Below are positions 44,960 to 56,904 of a stretch of 64,000 bases of DNA, piece after piece. Source of the stretch: Bettongia penicillata ogilbyi (lineage: Eukaryota > Chordata > Mammalia > Diprotodontia > Potoroidae). The stretch spans positions 62,001 to 126,000 of the forward strand of contig JAJHZJ010000800.1 of assembly GCA_023548195.1 (NCBI GenBank). The letters are read 5' to 3'. A model generated the notes under the pieces. That model was not told where the DNA came from. It saw nothing but the letters and a program-made list of their open reading frames with translations, and did no database searches. The first letter of the stretch is position 1; each line of letters opens with the position of its first letter. The translations under genes were made by a program, and so were the position numbers.

Positions 44960-45095
44960 CTAGGCAGGACTGAGTCTAAACCCTTCATTTTATAGATGAG
45001 AAAACTGAGGTCCAGAAAGGTTAACTTATTTGACCAGAGTCACAAAGGCAGTAGACAGGAGAGTCAGTATTTGAACCTAAGAATTGTCCTTTGAA
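44960..45095 (-). repeat. MIR SINE
   Basis: Reversed MIR: 'cattttatagatgagaaaac', 'tttgaccagagtcacaaagg' and 'cagtatttgaacctaagaat'. Confidence 0.75.
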
Positions 45096-45835
45096 TGGTG
45101 AGTTGGACTTCAAGAGTTGTATAACTGTATGTATGTGTGTATTTTTGTGTTATGTGTGTGTGTGTGTGGCTATATGGTCCTTTCTGACTCATTCTACAAT
45201 TATTCTTCAATGCTCCAGTGACTCATGGTTCTGTTGATGTGGAACAACTTCAACCAGTAGCAATAACAGCCCTTTTCTGCCTTAGCCTTTGTGAATTACT
45301 GTGTTTTATTTTTACTTTTTCACGTGATGGACTGACCTGTAGTGATGATTCTCCCAGGTAGGCTGATCCTCTGACCACAGACACAGTCCATATGCTTGAA
45401 GACTTTCCAGTTTGAAAGGATCTACCAAAGCTTATATAGTGCTGGTATGGTTCTGAAAAACCCAAATGTCAATGGCAGAGGAATGTAATAGAACATTATC
45501 TCACCATAAGAAAATTATGAATATGGAGAATTAGGAGAAACTGGGGAAATCTGGTAAGAACTGATACAGAGGCAATTAAACAAAACTAAGAAAAGAATTC
45601 ATACTATGACCACAATCACAAAAGAAATATAATTCGGTAAACTAACTTTGGTTGTTTGTCATAGTACTGAATAAGCAATATAAGTAATATCGTCATTTTT
45701 ATTATTTTGGCATGCCTAACCTTAAGCAAATGTCTTAACTCATTATTTAAAATGTCTTTTTCTCTGAAGAGAGAATTTTTCATTTGTATTTATACGATTC
45801 TTATCAATGTTTTTGTAGATGGACACAAAAATGAG
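45096..45835. other. Unassigned stretch
   Basis: Short GT run at 45120-45170. The rest is unassigned and no gene was seen. Confidence 0.35.
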
Positions 45836-45840
45836 AGAGT

Positions 45841-45915
<75 letters not shown>
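45836..45915. repeat. (GA)n microsatellite
   Basis: About 80 bp of GA with one 'ggag' interruption. Confidence 0.95.
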
Positions 45916-45919
<4 letters not shown>

Positions 45920-45964
45920 GCCACTATTTTAAATGAAATTTCTCTTACTATATAGCTTTCTGCT

Positions 45965-46960
45965 GATATTTGTTGGTAATCTACAGAAAGAATAAAAATT
46001 GTGGTTGCATTTTATATCCTATTTTGCTGAAGTTATTGTTTCTACTTTTATTTGAATCTTTAGGGTTTTCTAAGTAAATCATCATATCTTCTACAAAAGC
46101 CATGATTTTATGCCTTCTTTGCTTCTTAAATTCCTTTAATTTCTTTTTCTTTTCTTATTGCTATACACACACATATGCATGGCCAATGTTTCTGGAAATG
46201 CATGAAATAATAGGGCTAACAATGGACATGCTTACCCATGTCATATATATCATAACCATGATATTAGAAAAATTTCTAGTGTTTATCCATTCCTGATAGA
46301 GGCTTCTGATTTTAGATAGATAGTACTATCTTTAAAAAGTCTATTCCTGTGGTAGTTAATAATGCTTTTTAAACAAAAATAAATATCATATTTTGTCATA
46401 TGCTTTTCTTCATCTATTGTGATTTTTATTACTAAAATGATTTATTATGTCTATAGTTTTCTTAATTTTAAACCAATCTTTCATTCTTAGTATAAATTCA
46501 ATCTGGTGGCAGTTTGTAATCTTTCATAAATATGTTGCCATAGCCTCTTCCGTAATATTTTACTTAAAACTTTTGTATCAATACTTATTAGCAATATTAG
46601 TCTACAGTTTCTTTCTCTTTTTGTGTTACCCTGGTTTAGGTTTCAAGATCACATTTTTTTTTCCAAAGAAAGAATTTGTTAGGATACCTTTTTTCCTATC
46701 TTTGCCAATAATTCATATGCTAATGAATTTAATTGTTCTTCAAATGTTTGACAGAATTCACTCTTAATTCCAACTTCCCTCTTTTGAGAATTCACTGAGT
46801 TATTCATTATTTTTTTTTAAGATTGAGTTATTTAAACTCTCTACTTAATCTGAGCAATTTTTTTTGCAAGTATTTATTTCATTTAAATGATCAGTTGTGT
46901 TGGCATATAACTGAGCTAAATTGTTTCCAATACATTGGACATATTCACCACCACTAGCAA
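45965..46960 (-). repeat. Old L1 ORF2 fragment (RT region)
   Basis: The reversed text follows the better L1 at 54060-55050 block by block: 'gggttttctaagtaaatcat' (ENPxK region), 'cctttaatttctttttcttt', 'catattttgtcatatgcttt' and 'ggcatataactgagctaaat'. Heavily diverged with many stops. Both ends lie inside ORF2. Confidence 0.75.
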
Positions 46961-47796
46961 ACCAAATATACAGCTAACTCACTGTACTACTCATCCATGT
47001 ATGCAGACCACATCCTAGTCAACAGCAGGCTACGGCATGTTCTGAGAAAGAGGAAAGTCTTGGTCATAAGAGGTTTAAAAAAACTGTTCTAAAGGGAGGA
47101 AGTAGAATGAAACATATATGTATATGTCATATACACACATGAGTTAAGGGGAACCAACTAGGCGATAAATGTTATTCCTTATGAGCATGCATAGATGCTC
47201 AGCGTGATGCAATCCTCCGCGGGGACTTTGGATAATGAGGAGGTAATTCAATGACCATTTTCTCCACTTACTGTGTGGTGAAAAAAAGGGCTTTTTGATT
47301 GACAGCTGAACCAGAACTGATCATTCAAGACTCCCCCTGGGAGAAGGTACCTTTTGAGTTTCGAAAGGCATGGCGATTTTGGGCCAATACTGTATCTGAG
47401 TAGGAAGAGAGGCCTTCCCTCCCTACACCCTCCCCTCAGTCAACCCAGACCAGAACAGGACCCATGAGAACATGGATTCTCCGCTCTTTGCCGCTTTGTG
47501 CATGGTCTTTCTTGTTAGGTATTAATGATGATGATGGCTGAGACCTTTGGTGTTTTGAAAGATCAGAGGATCAGAGGTCCAATGACAAGATTCTATGTCA
47601 GAGTTTGCTATGACCAGAGTTTGCTATGAGCTGAGTGAGGTTTCTAGTTCAGCTCTGTGGCTTATAGAGAATGACACATCCAGCAAGTGAATTTGGTAGG
47701 GTGAATTCTTTGTAGTTTTTTTGTGCCTAGTCCAGAGACCAAAATAGTTTAGGGGAGAATATAATTCCAGATGTTGGGATGGGAGAATGGCTCATT
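46961..47796. other. Single-copy stretch with a CpG-bearing core
   Basis: 47190-47510 holds several CpGs ('cctccgcggggac', 'tttcgaaaggcatggcgatt') amid CpG-poor DNA and no recognised repeat. Could be an old LTR or a regulatory region. Confidence 0.3.
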
Positions 47797-47890
47797 CCTT
47801 CCTTCCTTCCTTCATTCTTTCTAGCCTCCCTCCTTTTTTTCCCCATCTCTCCTTCCTTCCTTCCTTTTTTCCTTCCTTCTTTCATTCTCT
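47797..47890. repeat. (CCTT)n pyrimidine tract
   Basis: Interrupted ccttccttcc/tttc array. Overlapping ORFs on both strands are repeat translation. Confidence 0.9.
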
Positions 47891-48539
47891 GCCTCTTGCC
47901 TATTCCCTTCTCTGGGGACATGTGTCACTAGTGGTGCCTTTTATCTGGCGTCTTGCATGTATCTTCAAGCCAATATAGTATGGATAAATAATATAATGCA
48001 AACAGAGTAGATTAGGGATACAAAATAAAGGAGTGATTAGAGAATACTTATGGATCAACCAAAGAAGACTTTCTAAAGAAAGCTAATTTTTAGCTGGAAA
48101 AGGATATGAATTGACATTACAGTGGCAGAGGGCACTGGTAATGGCGAAGGATCAAGTTCTTTGTAGGACTCTACTGCAATAATCTCCAGGAAAATTCTAT
48201 AATTTATTTAATAGGGGAAATTGATTAATCAACCTCATTTCTTCATTTACATTAATACCAGAGGAAAGGGTACCCAAGAGGAGCACAGGAAGGGCTTCAG
48301 TCTGTTGAGCAGGTCATCTATGGACCAATTAATGAAAAATATACATGAGAAGCAAACAAACTGAGAAAGTGTGTAAGGGCTGAGATCTGCACCAGAAGAA
48401 AGAGATCCAATTTTATGCTACTTTGTGAACATTAAGTTGATCTATGTGGCCATATTGCATTTCCCCAAGTAAACTATAAATTCTTTGAGGTCAGAAAATG
48501 CACTTTCTCTTTTTCTTTTTTATTACCCTACTTCATGTT
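47891..48539. other. Unassigned stretch
   Basis: No repeat or exon recognised. Confidence 0.35.
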
Positions 48540-48815
48540 ATGGGCAGCTAGATGGCACAGTGGATAGAGGGCTCAGAGTGGAGTTGGGAAAATTCATCTT
48601 CCTGAGTTCAAATCTAGCCTCAGACACTTACTAGTTGTGTGACCCTGGGCAAATCACTTATTCCTGTTTGCCTCAGCTTCCTTATCTATATAATGAGCTG
48701 GAGAAAGAAATGGACACTTTCTGGAGAAAGAAAAGACTGAAGTGTCTTTGCCAAGAAAACCCCAAATATGGTCACAGAGAGTCCAACACAACTGTAAAAA
48801 TGACTGAACAGCAAC
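48540..48815 (+). repeat. Marsupial tRNA-derived SINE, long form
   Basis: Forward copy: 'gggcagctagatggcacagt', 'gtgaccctgggcaaatcact', 'atgagctggagaaagaaatg', 'ctttgccaagaaaaccccaa' and the RTE-like tail 'gagagtccaacacaactgta'. The middle 'tttctggagaaagaaa' piece is duplicated. Confidence 0.88.
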
Positions 48816-48894
48816 AACTTTACTTTGTATTTACAAAAAAAATCAACAAATGTCTGTAGAGTACAGGCCTGATGATCTGTTTATATTTTTAGAA

Positions 48895-49005
48895 TGAGAG
48901 GATACGCAACATAGAAGAGAGAGAGCTGGCCTCTGAAATAAGGACCACCTGGATTCAAATCTTGCCTATGACACATACTAATTGTGTGGCCCTGAGCTTA
49001 ACCTG
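48895..49005 (+). repeat. MIR/SINE fragment
   Basis: 'gagagctggcctctgaaata', 'cacctggattcaaatcttgc' and 'actaattgtgtggccctgag'. Confidence 0.6.
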
Positions 49006-49265
49006 ATTTCCAAGATAAACATTCTTCTCCCAGGGGCCTATGTTACCGACCCATTGGGATCTGAAGAGTGCTATTGCTCCTGATGGAAAGGGAGAGCACT
49101 CCTGTTCTGGGGCCTGGGACATGCAGATGAGACTGCAGGAGCTAGCCTGCAAGCCCTACCAGTAAGAGCACAGAGATTTCCCTGCCTTCATCTATAGAAC
49201 TCCTCCCTTCTGTGGATACTCTTGTGGGCCTCATTTCTCAAATGATTTTTAAAAAGGCTTTAATA
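49006..49265. other. Unassigned stretch
   Basis: No gene. The 65-codon minus-strand ORF is unsupported. Confidence 0.35.
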
Positions 49266-49318
49266 AATTGTTATTTTGTTGTGTTCAACTCTTCATGATC
49301 CCATTTGGGATATTTCTT
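49266..49318 (-). repeat. SINE, left part (target of full-length L1)
   Basis: Reversed SINE tail 'ttgttgtgttcaactcttca' ending in 'ccatttgggatatttctt' (49301-49318), the left copy of the L1 target duplication. The rest of the SINE is at 59004-59165. Confidence 0.85.
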
Positions 49319-49699
49319 CCCCCCTTTTTTATGAATTTATTTGTTTTCAATTTTCTACATTCACTTCCATAAGTGTTAGATTTTCTCCACCTCGCTCCCC
49401 AAGATAGCATGCAGTCTTATGTGGGTTCTACACATACATTCTTATTAAACACATTTTCACATTAGACATGTTGCATAGAAGATTTAAAATGAGTGGGAGA
49501 AACCATGAGAAAAACCCAAACAAAGCAAAACATAGCCCAAGAGAAAATGTTCTGCTTCGTTCTGCCATCCAACTCCATAGTTCTTTCTCTGGATGTGAAT
49601 GGCATTTTACCTCGAGTCCTTTGGGAATGATTTAGGTGCTTGCATTGCAGGGAAGGGCTAAGTCAACCAGAGAAATTCCTCACATGCTGTGGTTGTTAC

Positions 49700-50810
49700 T
49701 GTGTACAATGACCTCCTGGTTCTGCTCCCTTCACTCAGCATCAGTTCATAAAAGTCCTTCCAGGCCTCTCTGAAGTCCAACCGTTCTTCATCTCTTATAG
49801 CACAATAGTATTCCATTACATTCATATATCAAACCTGATTCAGCCATTCCCCAATTGATGGGCATCCCCTTGATTTCTAGTTTTTGGCCACCACAAAGAA
49901 ACCTACTATATATATTTTTGTACATGTGGGACCTTTCCCATTTTTGTGATCTCTTTGAGATACAGTCCTAGAAGTGATATTGCTGGGTCAAAGGGTAGGC
50001 ACATTTTTGTAGCCCTTTGGACATAGTTCCAAATTGCTCTCTAGAATGGTGGGATCAGCTCACACTCTGTAGGAACACAGAGTGTTCCTACTCTCCCACA
50101 TCTTCTCCAACATTTATCATCTTCCTGTTTTGTCATGTTAGCCAATCAGATTAGTGTGATGTGGTACCTCAGAGTTGTTTTGATTTGTGTCTCTCTAATC
50201 AATAGTGATTTAGTGCATTTTTTATATGACTATAGATAGCATTAACTTCTTCCTCTGAAAACTGCCTGTTCATATTGTTTGACCATTTATCAATTGGGGA
50301 ATGACTTGTATTCTTGTAAAGTTGACTCAGTTCTCTACTTATTTTAGAAATGAGGCCCTTTATCACAGACACTACTTGCAAAAATTCTTACCCAGTTTTC
50401 TGTTTCCCTCCTAATCTTGGTTGCATTGGGTTTGTTTGTGCAAAAACTTTTCAATTTGATGTAATAAAAATTATCCTTTTTGCATTTCATAACGTTCTCT
50501 ATCTCTTGTTTAGTCAAAAATTTCTCCATTCTCCATAAATCTGACAAATAGACTATTCCTTGCTCCCTTAATTTGTTTATACTATCAATCTTTATACCTA
50601 GATCATGTATCCATTTGGACTTTATTCTTGTGTATGGTGTCAGGCATTTGTCTATGCCCAGTTTTCACCACACTGTTATCAAGTTTTCTCAGCAATTTTT
50701 GTTGGACACTGAGTTCTTATCCTAGAAGCTGGAGTCCTTGGGTTTATTAAACAGTACATTGCTATATTCATTGACTGTTGTGTTTTGAGTACCTAAGACA
50801 TTCCGCTGGT
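49700..50810 (-). pseudogene. L1 ORF2 C-terminal part
   Basis: The end of ORF2 downstream of the HAL1 insertion. Minus-strand frames give MKCKKDNFYYIKLKSFCTNK, DKWSNNMNRQFSEEEVNAIY and, near 49800, the MEYY codon region. These match the C-terminal third of L1 ORF2p in order (human 'IKLKSFCTAKE', 'KKWAKDMNRHFSKEDIYAA'). Interrupted by stops and one frameshift near 50380. Confidence 0.85.
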
Positions 50811-51667
50811 CTACCCTTCTATTTCTTTTTTTTTTAATAAAATTTATTTATTTAACTTTTTACATTCATTTTCACAAAATTTTGGGTTCCAAATTTTCTC
50901 CCCTTTTATCCCCTTCCCCCACCCCAATACACTGAGCAATCTAATTTTTCCTATCACCAATCTGCCCTCTCTTCTATCATCCCTCCCTTCTCTTGTCCCC
51001 ATCTTCTCTTTTGTCCTGTAGGGCCAGATGACTTTCTATTCTCCATTACCTGTATTTCTTATTTCCTAATAGCAACAACAGTACTAAACAGTTGTTCCTA
51101 AAACTTTGAGTTACAAATTCTCCCCATCCCTCCCTCCCCACCCATTCCCTTTGGGAAGGCAGGCAATTCAATATAGGCCCTATCTGTGTAGTTTTGCAAA
51201 TGACTTCGATAATAGTCGTGTTGTGTAAGACTAACTGTATTTTCCTCCATCCTATCCTGCCCCCCATTGTTTCTATTCTGTCTTTTGATCCTGTCCCTCC
51301 CCAAGAGTGTTGACTTCAAATTGCTCCCTCCTCCCTTTGCCCTCCCTACCATCAACCCCTCTGCTTGCTTATCTCCTTCTCCCCCACTTTTCTGTACTGT
51401 AAGATAGGTTTTCATACCAAAATGAGTGTGCATTTTATTCCTTCCTTTAGTCGAATGTGATGAGGGTAAACTTCTTGGTTTTTTATTTCTCAGCTCTCCT
51501 CTTTTTCCCTCCATGAAAAAGTCTCCTACTTCCTTCTTAAATGACATATAATTACCCCATTCCATTTCACCCTCTTTCCTCCCACTACATTTCTCTCTCA
51601 CCATTTACCTTAATTTCTTTTAAGATATGGTCCCATCCTATTCAATTCACTCTGTGCTCTCTGTCTC

Positions 51668-51728
51668 TGTGCGTGCATGTGTGTATGTGTGTGCGCGAAC
51701 ACGTGTACATGTGTGTGCGTGTGTGTGG
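51668..51728. repeat. GT-rich tract of HAL1 3' UTR
   Basis: Degenerate TG/CG tract at the family-typical position downstream of ORF1. Confidence 0.85.
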
Positions 51729-51861
51729 TCCCACCAACTACCCAGATACTGAAAAGTTTTAAGAGTTACAAATATTGTCTTTCCATGTAGGAATGTAAAC
51801 AGTTCACCTTTGGTAAGTCCCTTATGACTTCTCTTTGCTGTTTCCTTTTTCATGCTTCTTC

Positions 51862-52961
51862 TCATTCTTGTGTTTGAAAGTCAAATTTTCTTTTCAGCTC
51901 TGGTCTTTTCATCAAGAATGCTTGAAAGTCCTCTGTTTCATTGAAAGACCATTTTTTCCCCTGAAGTATTACACTCAGTTTTGCTGGGTAGGTGATTCTT
52001 GGTTTGGGTCCTAGTTCCTCTGACTTCTGGGATATCCTATTCCACACCCTTCAATCCCTTAATGTAGAAGCTACTAGATCTTGTGTTATCCTGATTGTAT
52101 TTCCAAAATACTGGAATTGTTTCTTTCTAGCTGCTTGCAAGATTTTCTCCTTGACCTGGGAATTCTGGAATTTGGCCACAATGTTCCTAGGACTTTCTTT
52201 TTTGGATCTCGTTCAGGCAGTGATCGATGGATTCTTTCAATATTTATTTTGCTCTCTGGTTCTAAAATACCAGGGCAGTTTTCCTTAATAATTTCATGAA
52301 AGATGATGTCTAGGCTCTTTTTTTGATCATGACTTTCAGGTAGTCCCATAATTTTTAAATTGTCTCTCCTGGATCTATTTTCCAGGTCAGTTGTTTTTCC
52401 CATGAGATATTTCACATTCTCTTCCATTTTTTCATTCTTTTGGTTTTGTTTGGTGATTTCTTGGTTTCTCAGAAAGTCATTAGATTCCATCTGTTCCATT
52501 CTAATTTTGAGAGAACTATTTTCTTCAGTGAGCTTTTGAACCTCTTTTTCCATTTGGCTAATTCTGCTTTTGAAAGCGTTCTTCTCCTCATTGGCTTTTT
52601 GAACCTCTTTTGCCAATTGAGTGAGCCTATTTTTCAAGGTGTTATTTTCTTCAGCATTTTTTTGGGTCTCCTTTACCAAGGTATTGACCCGTTTTTCATG
52701 CTTTTCTTGCATCTCTCTCATTTCTCTTCCCAGTTTTTCCTCCACCTGTCTAACTTGATTTTGAAAATCCTTTTTGAGCTCTTCCATGGCCTGAGCCTAC
52801 CAGACATCCCCCTGGGATGTCTGGGATACAGAGGCCCCGACCTCCACATCTTTCCCTGATGGTAAGAATAGTTCCTCGTCATCAGAATTGAAAGGTGGGA
52901 ACATCTGTACCCCCTCAAAGTAGCTCTCTATAGTCTTATTTTTCTTCCCTTTTCTGGGCAT
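51862..52961 (-). pseudogene. HAL1 ORF1 pseudogene (copy E)
   Basis: Nearly intact. A 233-codon frame (52787-52086) covers the coiled coil, the RRM entry ENRSRRDNLKIMGLPES and the start of the C-terminal domain. Upstream, GDVW followed by TAG shows a TGG-to-TAG stop at about 52797. Downstream, a frameshift near 52050-52090 displaces ELGPKPRITYPAKLSVILQG and the end QTQE. At the codon where A and C carry a TGA stop, E keeps CGA (IERIHRSLPERD). Confidence 0.92.
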
Positions 52962-53598
52962 TTTCCCAGCCAGTTACTTGACTTCTGAGATTCCTCTCCA
53001 CCCCCGCCTAGATCCACCCAGCTAGTGCTTGGGGTCTGAGATTCAAATGGGCTTTCAGTGGCGGGCAAGGCTGCTATTCAATGTGAGCTTAAGTTCTGGT
53101 GCTTGGGTGGGGGCAGGGCCGCCTCCCAGGCTCAGTTCCCTCAGGGGGTTTATGCAGAAACTCTTCGGCAATGGAGCTCCTGCCTGCTCGGGGAGTCCTG
53201 GCCCACCACCACTGCCTCTGCCACTGCCTCTGCCGCTGCCTCCCGAGGGGGCCCGAGTCACGGAGACACCCCGCTCCCCTCTCAGCCAGCCCAGAAGTCT
53301 CTCTCACTGACCTGTAGCGTCTGTGGGTTGAGGGACCTTCCCAGCTGCCAGAGATTCCATCCCTGAAGCCTGCTTGGATCTGCTCCTCCGGGACCATGCA
53401 GCCAGGGCAGCTCAGGGGTGGGTTCCACTTTCCAGGGCATGAAGGACCCCTGGGGATGGCTCTCCAGGGCTATCTGGAATGGAAATCTTTTCCACTGTAT
53501 TTCTGCGCACTTCGCAGTGCTCCAGAATTTGTGGGGAGTTCTTCTTGCAGGAAATATATGGGCTGTGGGTTCAGAGCTAGCATATGTGAGTCTTTCTA

Positions 53599-53616
53599 CT
53601 CCGCCATCTTGGCTCC
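53599..53616 (-). promoter_or_regulatory. YY1-like site at HAL1 5' terminus
   Basis: Minus-strand 'gagccaagatggcggagt' contains an exact CAAGATGGCGG core at the element's first bases. Confidence 0.7.
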
Positions 53617-53639
53617 ACCCCCCTACCCTTCTATTTCTT

Positions 53640-56330
53640 AACCAGTACCAAGTGGTTTTGATGATTGCTGCTTTATAATACAATTTGAGATCTGGTAGAG
53701 CTAGACTACCTTCCCTAGCATTTCTTTTCATTAATTCTCTTGATGTTCTGGACCTTTTGTTCTTTCTGATGAATTTTGATATTTTTTCTAGCTCTAGAAA
53801 ATATTTTTCTGATAATTTGATTGGTATGGCACTGTAAGTAAATTAATTTAGGTAGAATTGTCATTTTTATTATATTAGCTCAGCCTACCCATGAGCAACT
53901 GATATTTTTCCACTTATTTAGATCTGACTTTATTTGTGCAAAAAGTGTTTTGTAATTGTGTTCATATAGTCCCTGGATTTGCTTTGGCAGGTAGACTCCC
54001 AGATATTTTATAGTGTCTACTGCACCTTTAAATGAGGATTTCTCTTTCTATCTCCTGTTATTGGGCTTTGTTTGTAATATATAGAAATGCAGATGATTTA
54101 TCTGGGTTGTTTTTTTTTTGTAACCTGCAAGTTTGTCAAAGTTGTTTATTTCAAGTAGTTTTTTATTTGATTTTCTAGGATTCTCTAAGGATATCATCGT
54201 ATCATCTACAAAGAGTGATAACTTGGTTTCTTCTTTGCCTATTCTAATTCCTTCAATTTCTTTTTCTTCTCTTATTGCTAAAGCTAGCATTTCTAGCACC
54301 ATATTGAACAACGGTGGTGATAGTGGACATCCTTGTTTCACCCTTGATCTTATTGGAAATGCATCTAGCTTATCTCCAGTGCATATAATGCTTGGTGATG
54401 GTTTTAGGGAGATACTGCTTATTTTATGGAAAACTCCATTTATTCCTATGCTCTCCAGTGTTTTTAATAGGAATTGGTGTTGTATTTTGTCGAAAGACTT
54501 TCTGCATCTATTGAGATAATCATATGGTTTCTCTTAGTTTTGATATTGATATATCATATATGACATATTGATATGATCAATGATGCTGATATTTTTCCTA
54601 ATATTGAACCAGCCCTGCATTCCTGGTATAAATCCTAACTGACAATAATGTATTGTCCTTATGATAAGTTGCTGTATTCTTTTTACTAATATCGTATTTA
54701 AAATTTTTGCATCTATATTCATTAGAGAAATTATTCTATAATTTTCTTTCTCTGGTTTAGGTATCAGAACCATATTCTCATCATAAAAAGAATTTGGTAG
54801 GAGTCCTTTGGCAATTTTCCCAAATAGTCTATATAGTACTGGAATGAACTGTTCTTTAAATGTTTGATAGAATTCACTTGTAAATTCATCTGGCCCTGAA
54901 GATTTTTTCCTAGGTAGTTCATTGATGGCTTGTTCAATTTATTTTTCTGGGATGGGGTTAAGTATTCAACTTCCTCTTCTATTAACGTGGTCAATTCATG
55001 TTTTTTTTAATTGTCAAATTAGATTAGATTGTCAAATTTATGGGCATACAGTTGGGCAAAGTAATTTCTAATAATTGTTTTAATTTGGAATTTGTTGGAG
55101 GTGAGTTCACCCTTTTCATTTTTGATATTAGTAATTTGGTTTTCTTCTTTTTTTGAATCAAATTGACCAAAGGTTTATCAATTTTATTGTTTTTTTCACA
55201 AAACCAACTTTTAGTTTTACTTATTAGTTCGATAGTTTTCTTAATTTCAATTTTATTAATCTCTCCTTTGCTTTTCAGTATTTCTAATTTGTTGTTTACT
55301 TGAGGACTTTCAATTTGTCCTTTTTTTAGCTTTTTCAGCTGTATGCTCAATTCATCAATCTCCTCTTTGTCTATTTTATTCATATAAAATTTCCCCTAAG
55401 AATTGCTTTTGCAGCATCCCCTAAGTTTTGGTAGGTTGTCTCATTATTGTTATTCTCTTGAATGAAGTTGATGATTGCTTCTATGATTTGGTGTTCAACC
55501 CCTTCATTCTTTAGGATTAGATTATTTAGTTTCCAATTAACTTTTGGTCTATCTTTCCATGGTCTTCTTTACAAGTAATTTTTATTGCATTATAATCTAA
55601 GAAGGATGCATTGACTGTCTCTGCCTTTCTGCACTAGATTGTGAGGTTTCTATGTCCTAGTACATGGTCAGTTTTTGTATATGTACTGCTGAGAAAAAGG
55701 TATATTCCTTTCTATCCTCATTCAATTTTCTCCAGAGATTATGGTCTACCTTGTCCAAAGTTCTATTCACCTCCTTCACTTCTTTCTTGTTTATTTTGAG
55801 GTTAGTTTTATCAAGTTCAGAGAGGGGGAGGTTGAGATCCCCCACTAATATAGTTTTGCTGTCTATTTCTTGCTGTAACTCCCTTAACTTCTCCTCTAAG
55901 AATTTAGTTGCTAAATCACTTGGTGCATATATGTTTAGCAATGATATTGCTTCATTGTCTATGGTGCCTTTTATCAGGATATAGTTTCCTTCCTTATCTC
56001 TTTTGATTAGATCTATTTCTGCTTTTGCTTTGTCTGAGATTAGGATTGCTACCCCTGTTTTTTTCTTACATAACCTTAAGCATAATATATTTTGCTCCAA
56101 CCTTTTACTTTTACCCTGTAATCCCTGTAATTACCCTGTTACTCTGTAAAATCCCCATTTCAGATGTGTTTCTCGTAAACAACATATTGTTAGATTATGG
56201 CTTTTAACCCATTCTGCTGTCTCCATTTTATGGGAGATTTCATTTCATTCACATTCACAGTTATGATTACTATCTGTGTTTTCTTCTCCATTCTCTTTCC
56301 CCTCATTTATGCTTTTAGTTCTCCATTATC
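53640..56330 (-). pseudogene. L1 ORF2: endonuclease and reverse transcriptase
   Basis: Upstream part of ORF2. The endonuclease domain (about 56290-55660) shows ETHL-like codons at 56185, KKTGVAILISDK and GDLNLPLSELD, then TFFSAVH. The linker shows 'TTYQNLGDAAKAILRGNFI'. The reverse-transcriptase domain (about 54990-54050) has '[20 protein letters not shown]', [35 protein letters not shown] and the catalytic FVDD (in LSLFVDDTMISLENPRKSNK). The thumb region follows to 53640, with NAREGSLALPDLKLYYKAAI. At least six frameshifts or stops break it. The aspartate pair of the catalytic motif is still present. Confidence 0.92.
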
Positions 56331-56904
56331 CCTTCCCCTCCACAAGGGGAATTTTTAATTTTAATTTTTAACCAGTTTTAATTTTTGACCACCATCTCCT
56401 TCAGTCTTCCCTCCCTTCTATCATCCCTCTGCCCTTTATTTCCCCTTTTCCCTTACTACTTCTTCCCTCCCTTTTAGCCTCCCCTTCCTTTTCTTTCCCC
56501 TTTCCCCTCCTACTGCCTATAGGGCTAGTTAGATTTCTATACTTAACTAAGTTTGTTGTTTCCTCCTAGAACCAAATCAGATGAGAGTAAATCTCAAACA
56601 GTGATCATCTCCCTCCCCTCTTTCCCTCTACTGTAATATGTTTTTGTGCCTCTTCCTATGATGTAATTTAACTTTTTCTGCCTCCTCCTTTTCACATCTC
56701 CCATTACAATCCCTCACACCCATAAATCACATTTTTTATCATCATATCATTTTATTTATACCCATTCCCTCTATCTATGTATATCCCTTTTAAATATCAT
56801 AATAAATACACAACTCTCAAGATTAACAAGTATCATCTTCCCTCATAGGAATGTAAACAGTCAACCCATATTGAATAATAAGTTTTTTTTCCCCATTTAC
56901 CTTT
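56331..56904 (-). other. L1 inter-ORF spacer
   Basis: About 570 bp between ORF1 and ORF2, far longer than the 63 bp of human L1. It contains 'gactgtttacattcctatga' and purine-rich stretches that parallel the beginning of the HAL1 3' UTR ('aactgtttacattcctatat'). Confidence 0.7.

Larger units (their letters stand above)
50828..53622 (-). mobile_element. HAL1 copy E, inserted in L1 ORF2
   Basis: Minus-strand, full-length ORF1-only element of 2,795 bp. It has a perfect 17-bp target duplication 'ctacccttctatttctt' at 50811-50827 and 53623-53639. YY1-like 5' end at 53616-53599, 5' UTR with one monomer, broken ORF1 (52961-51862), GT tract (51668-51728) and A-rich tail (seen as 'tttttttttaataaaattta'). 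It interrupts ORF2 of the surrounding L1 in the same orientation. Confidence 0.95.
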
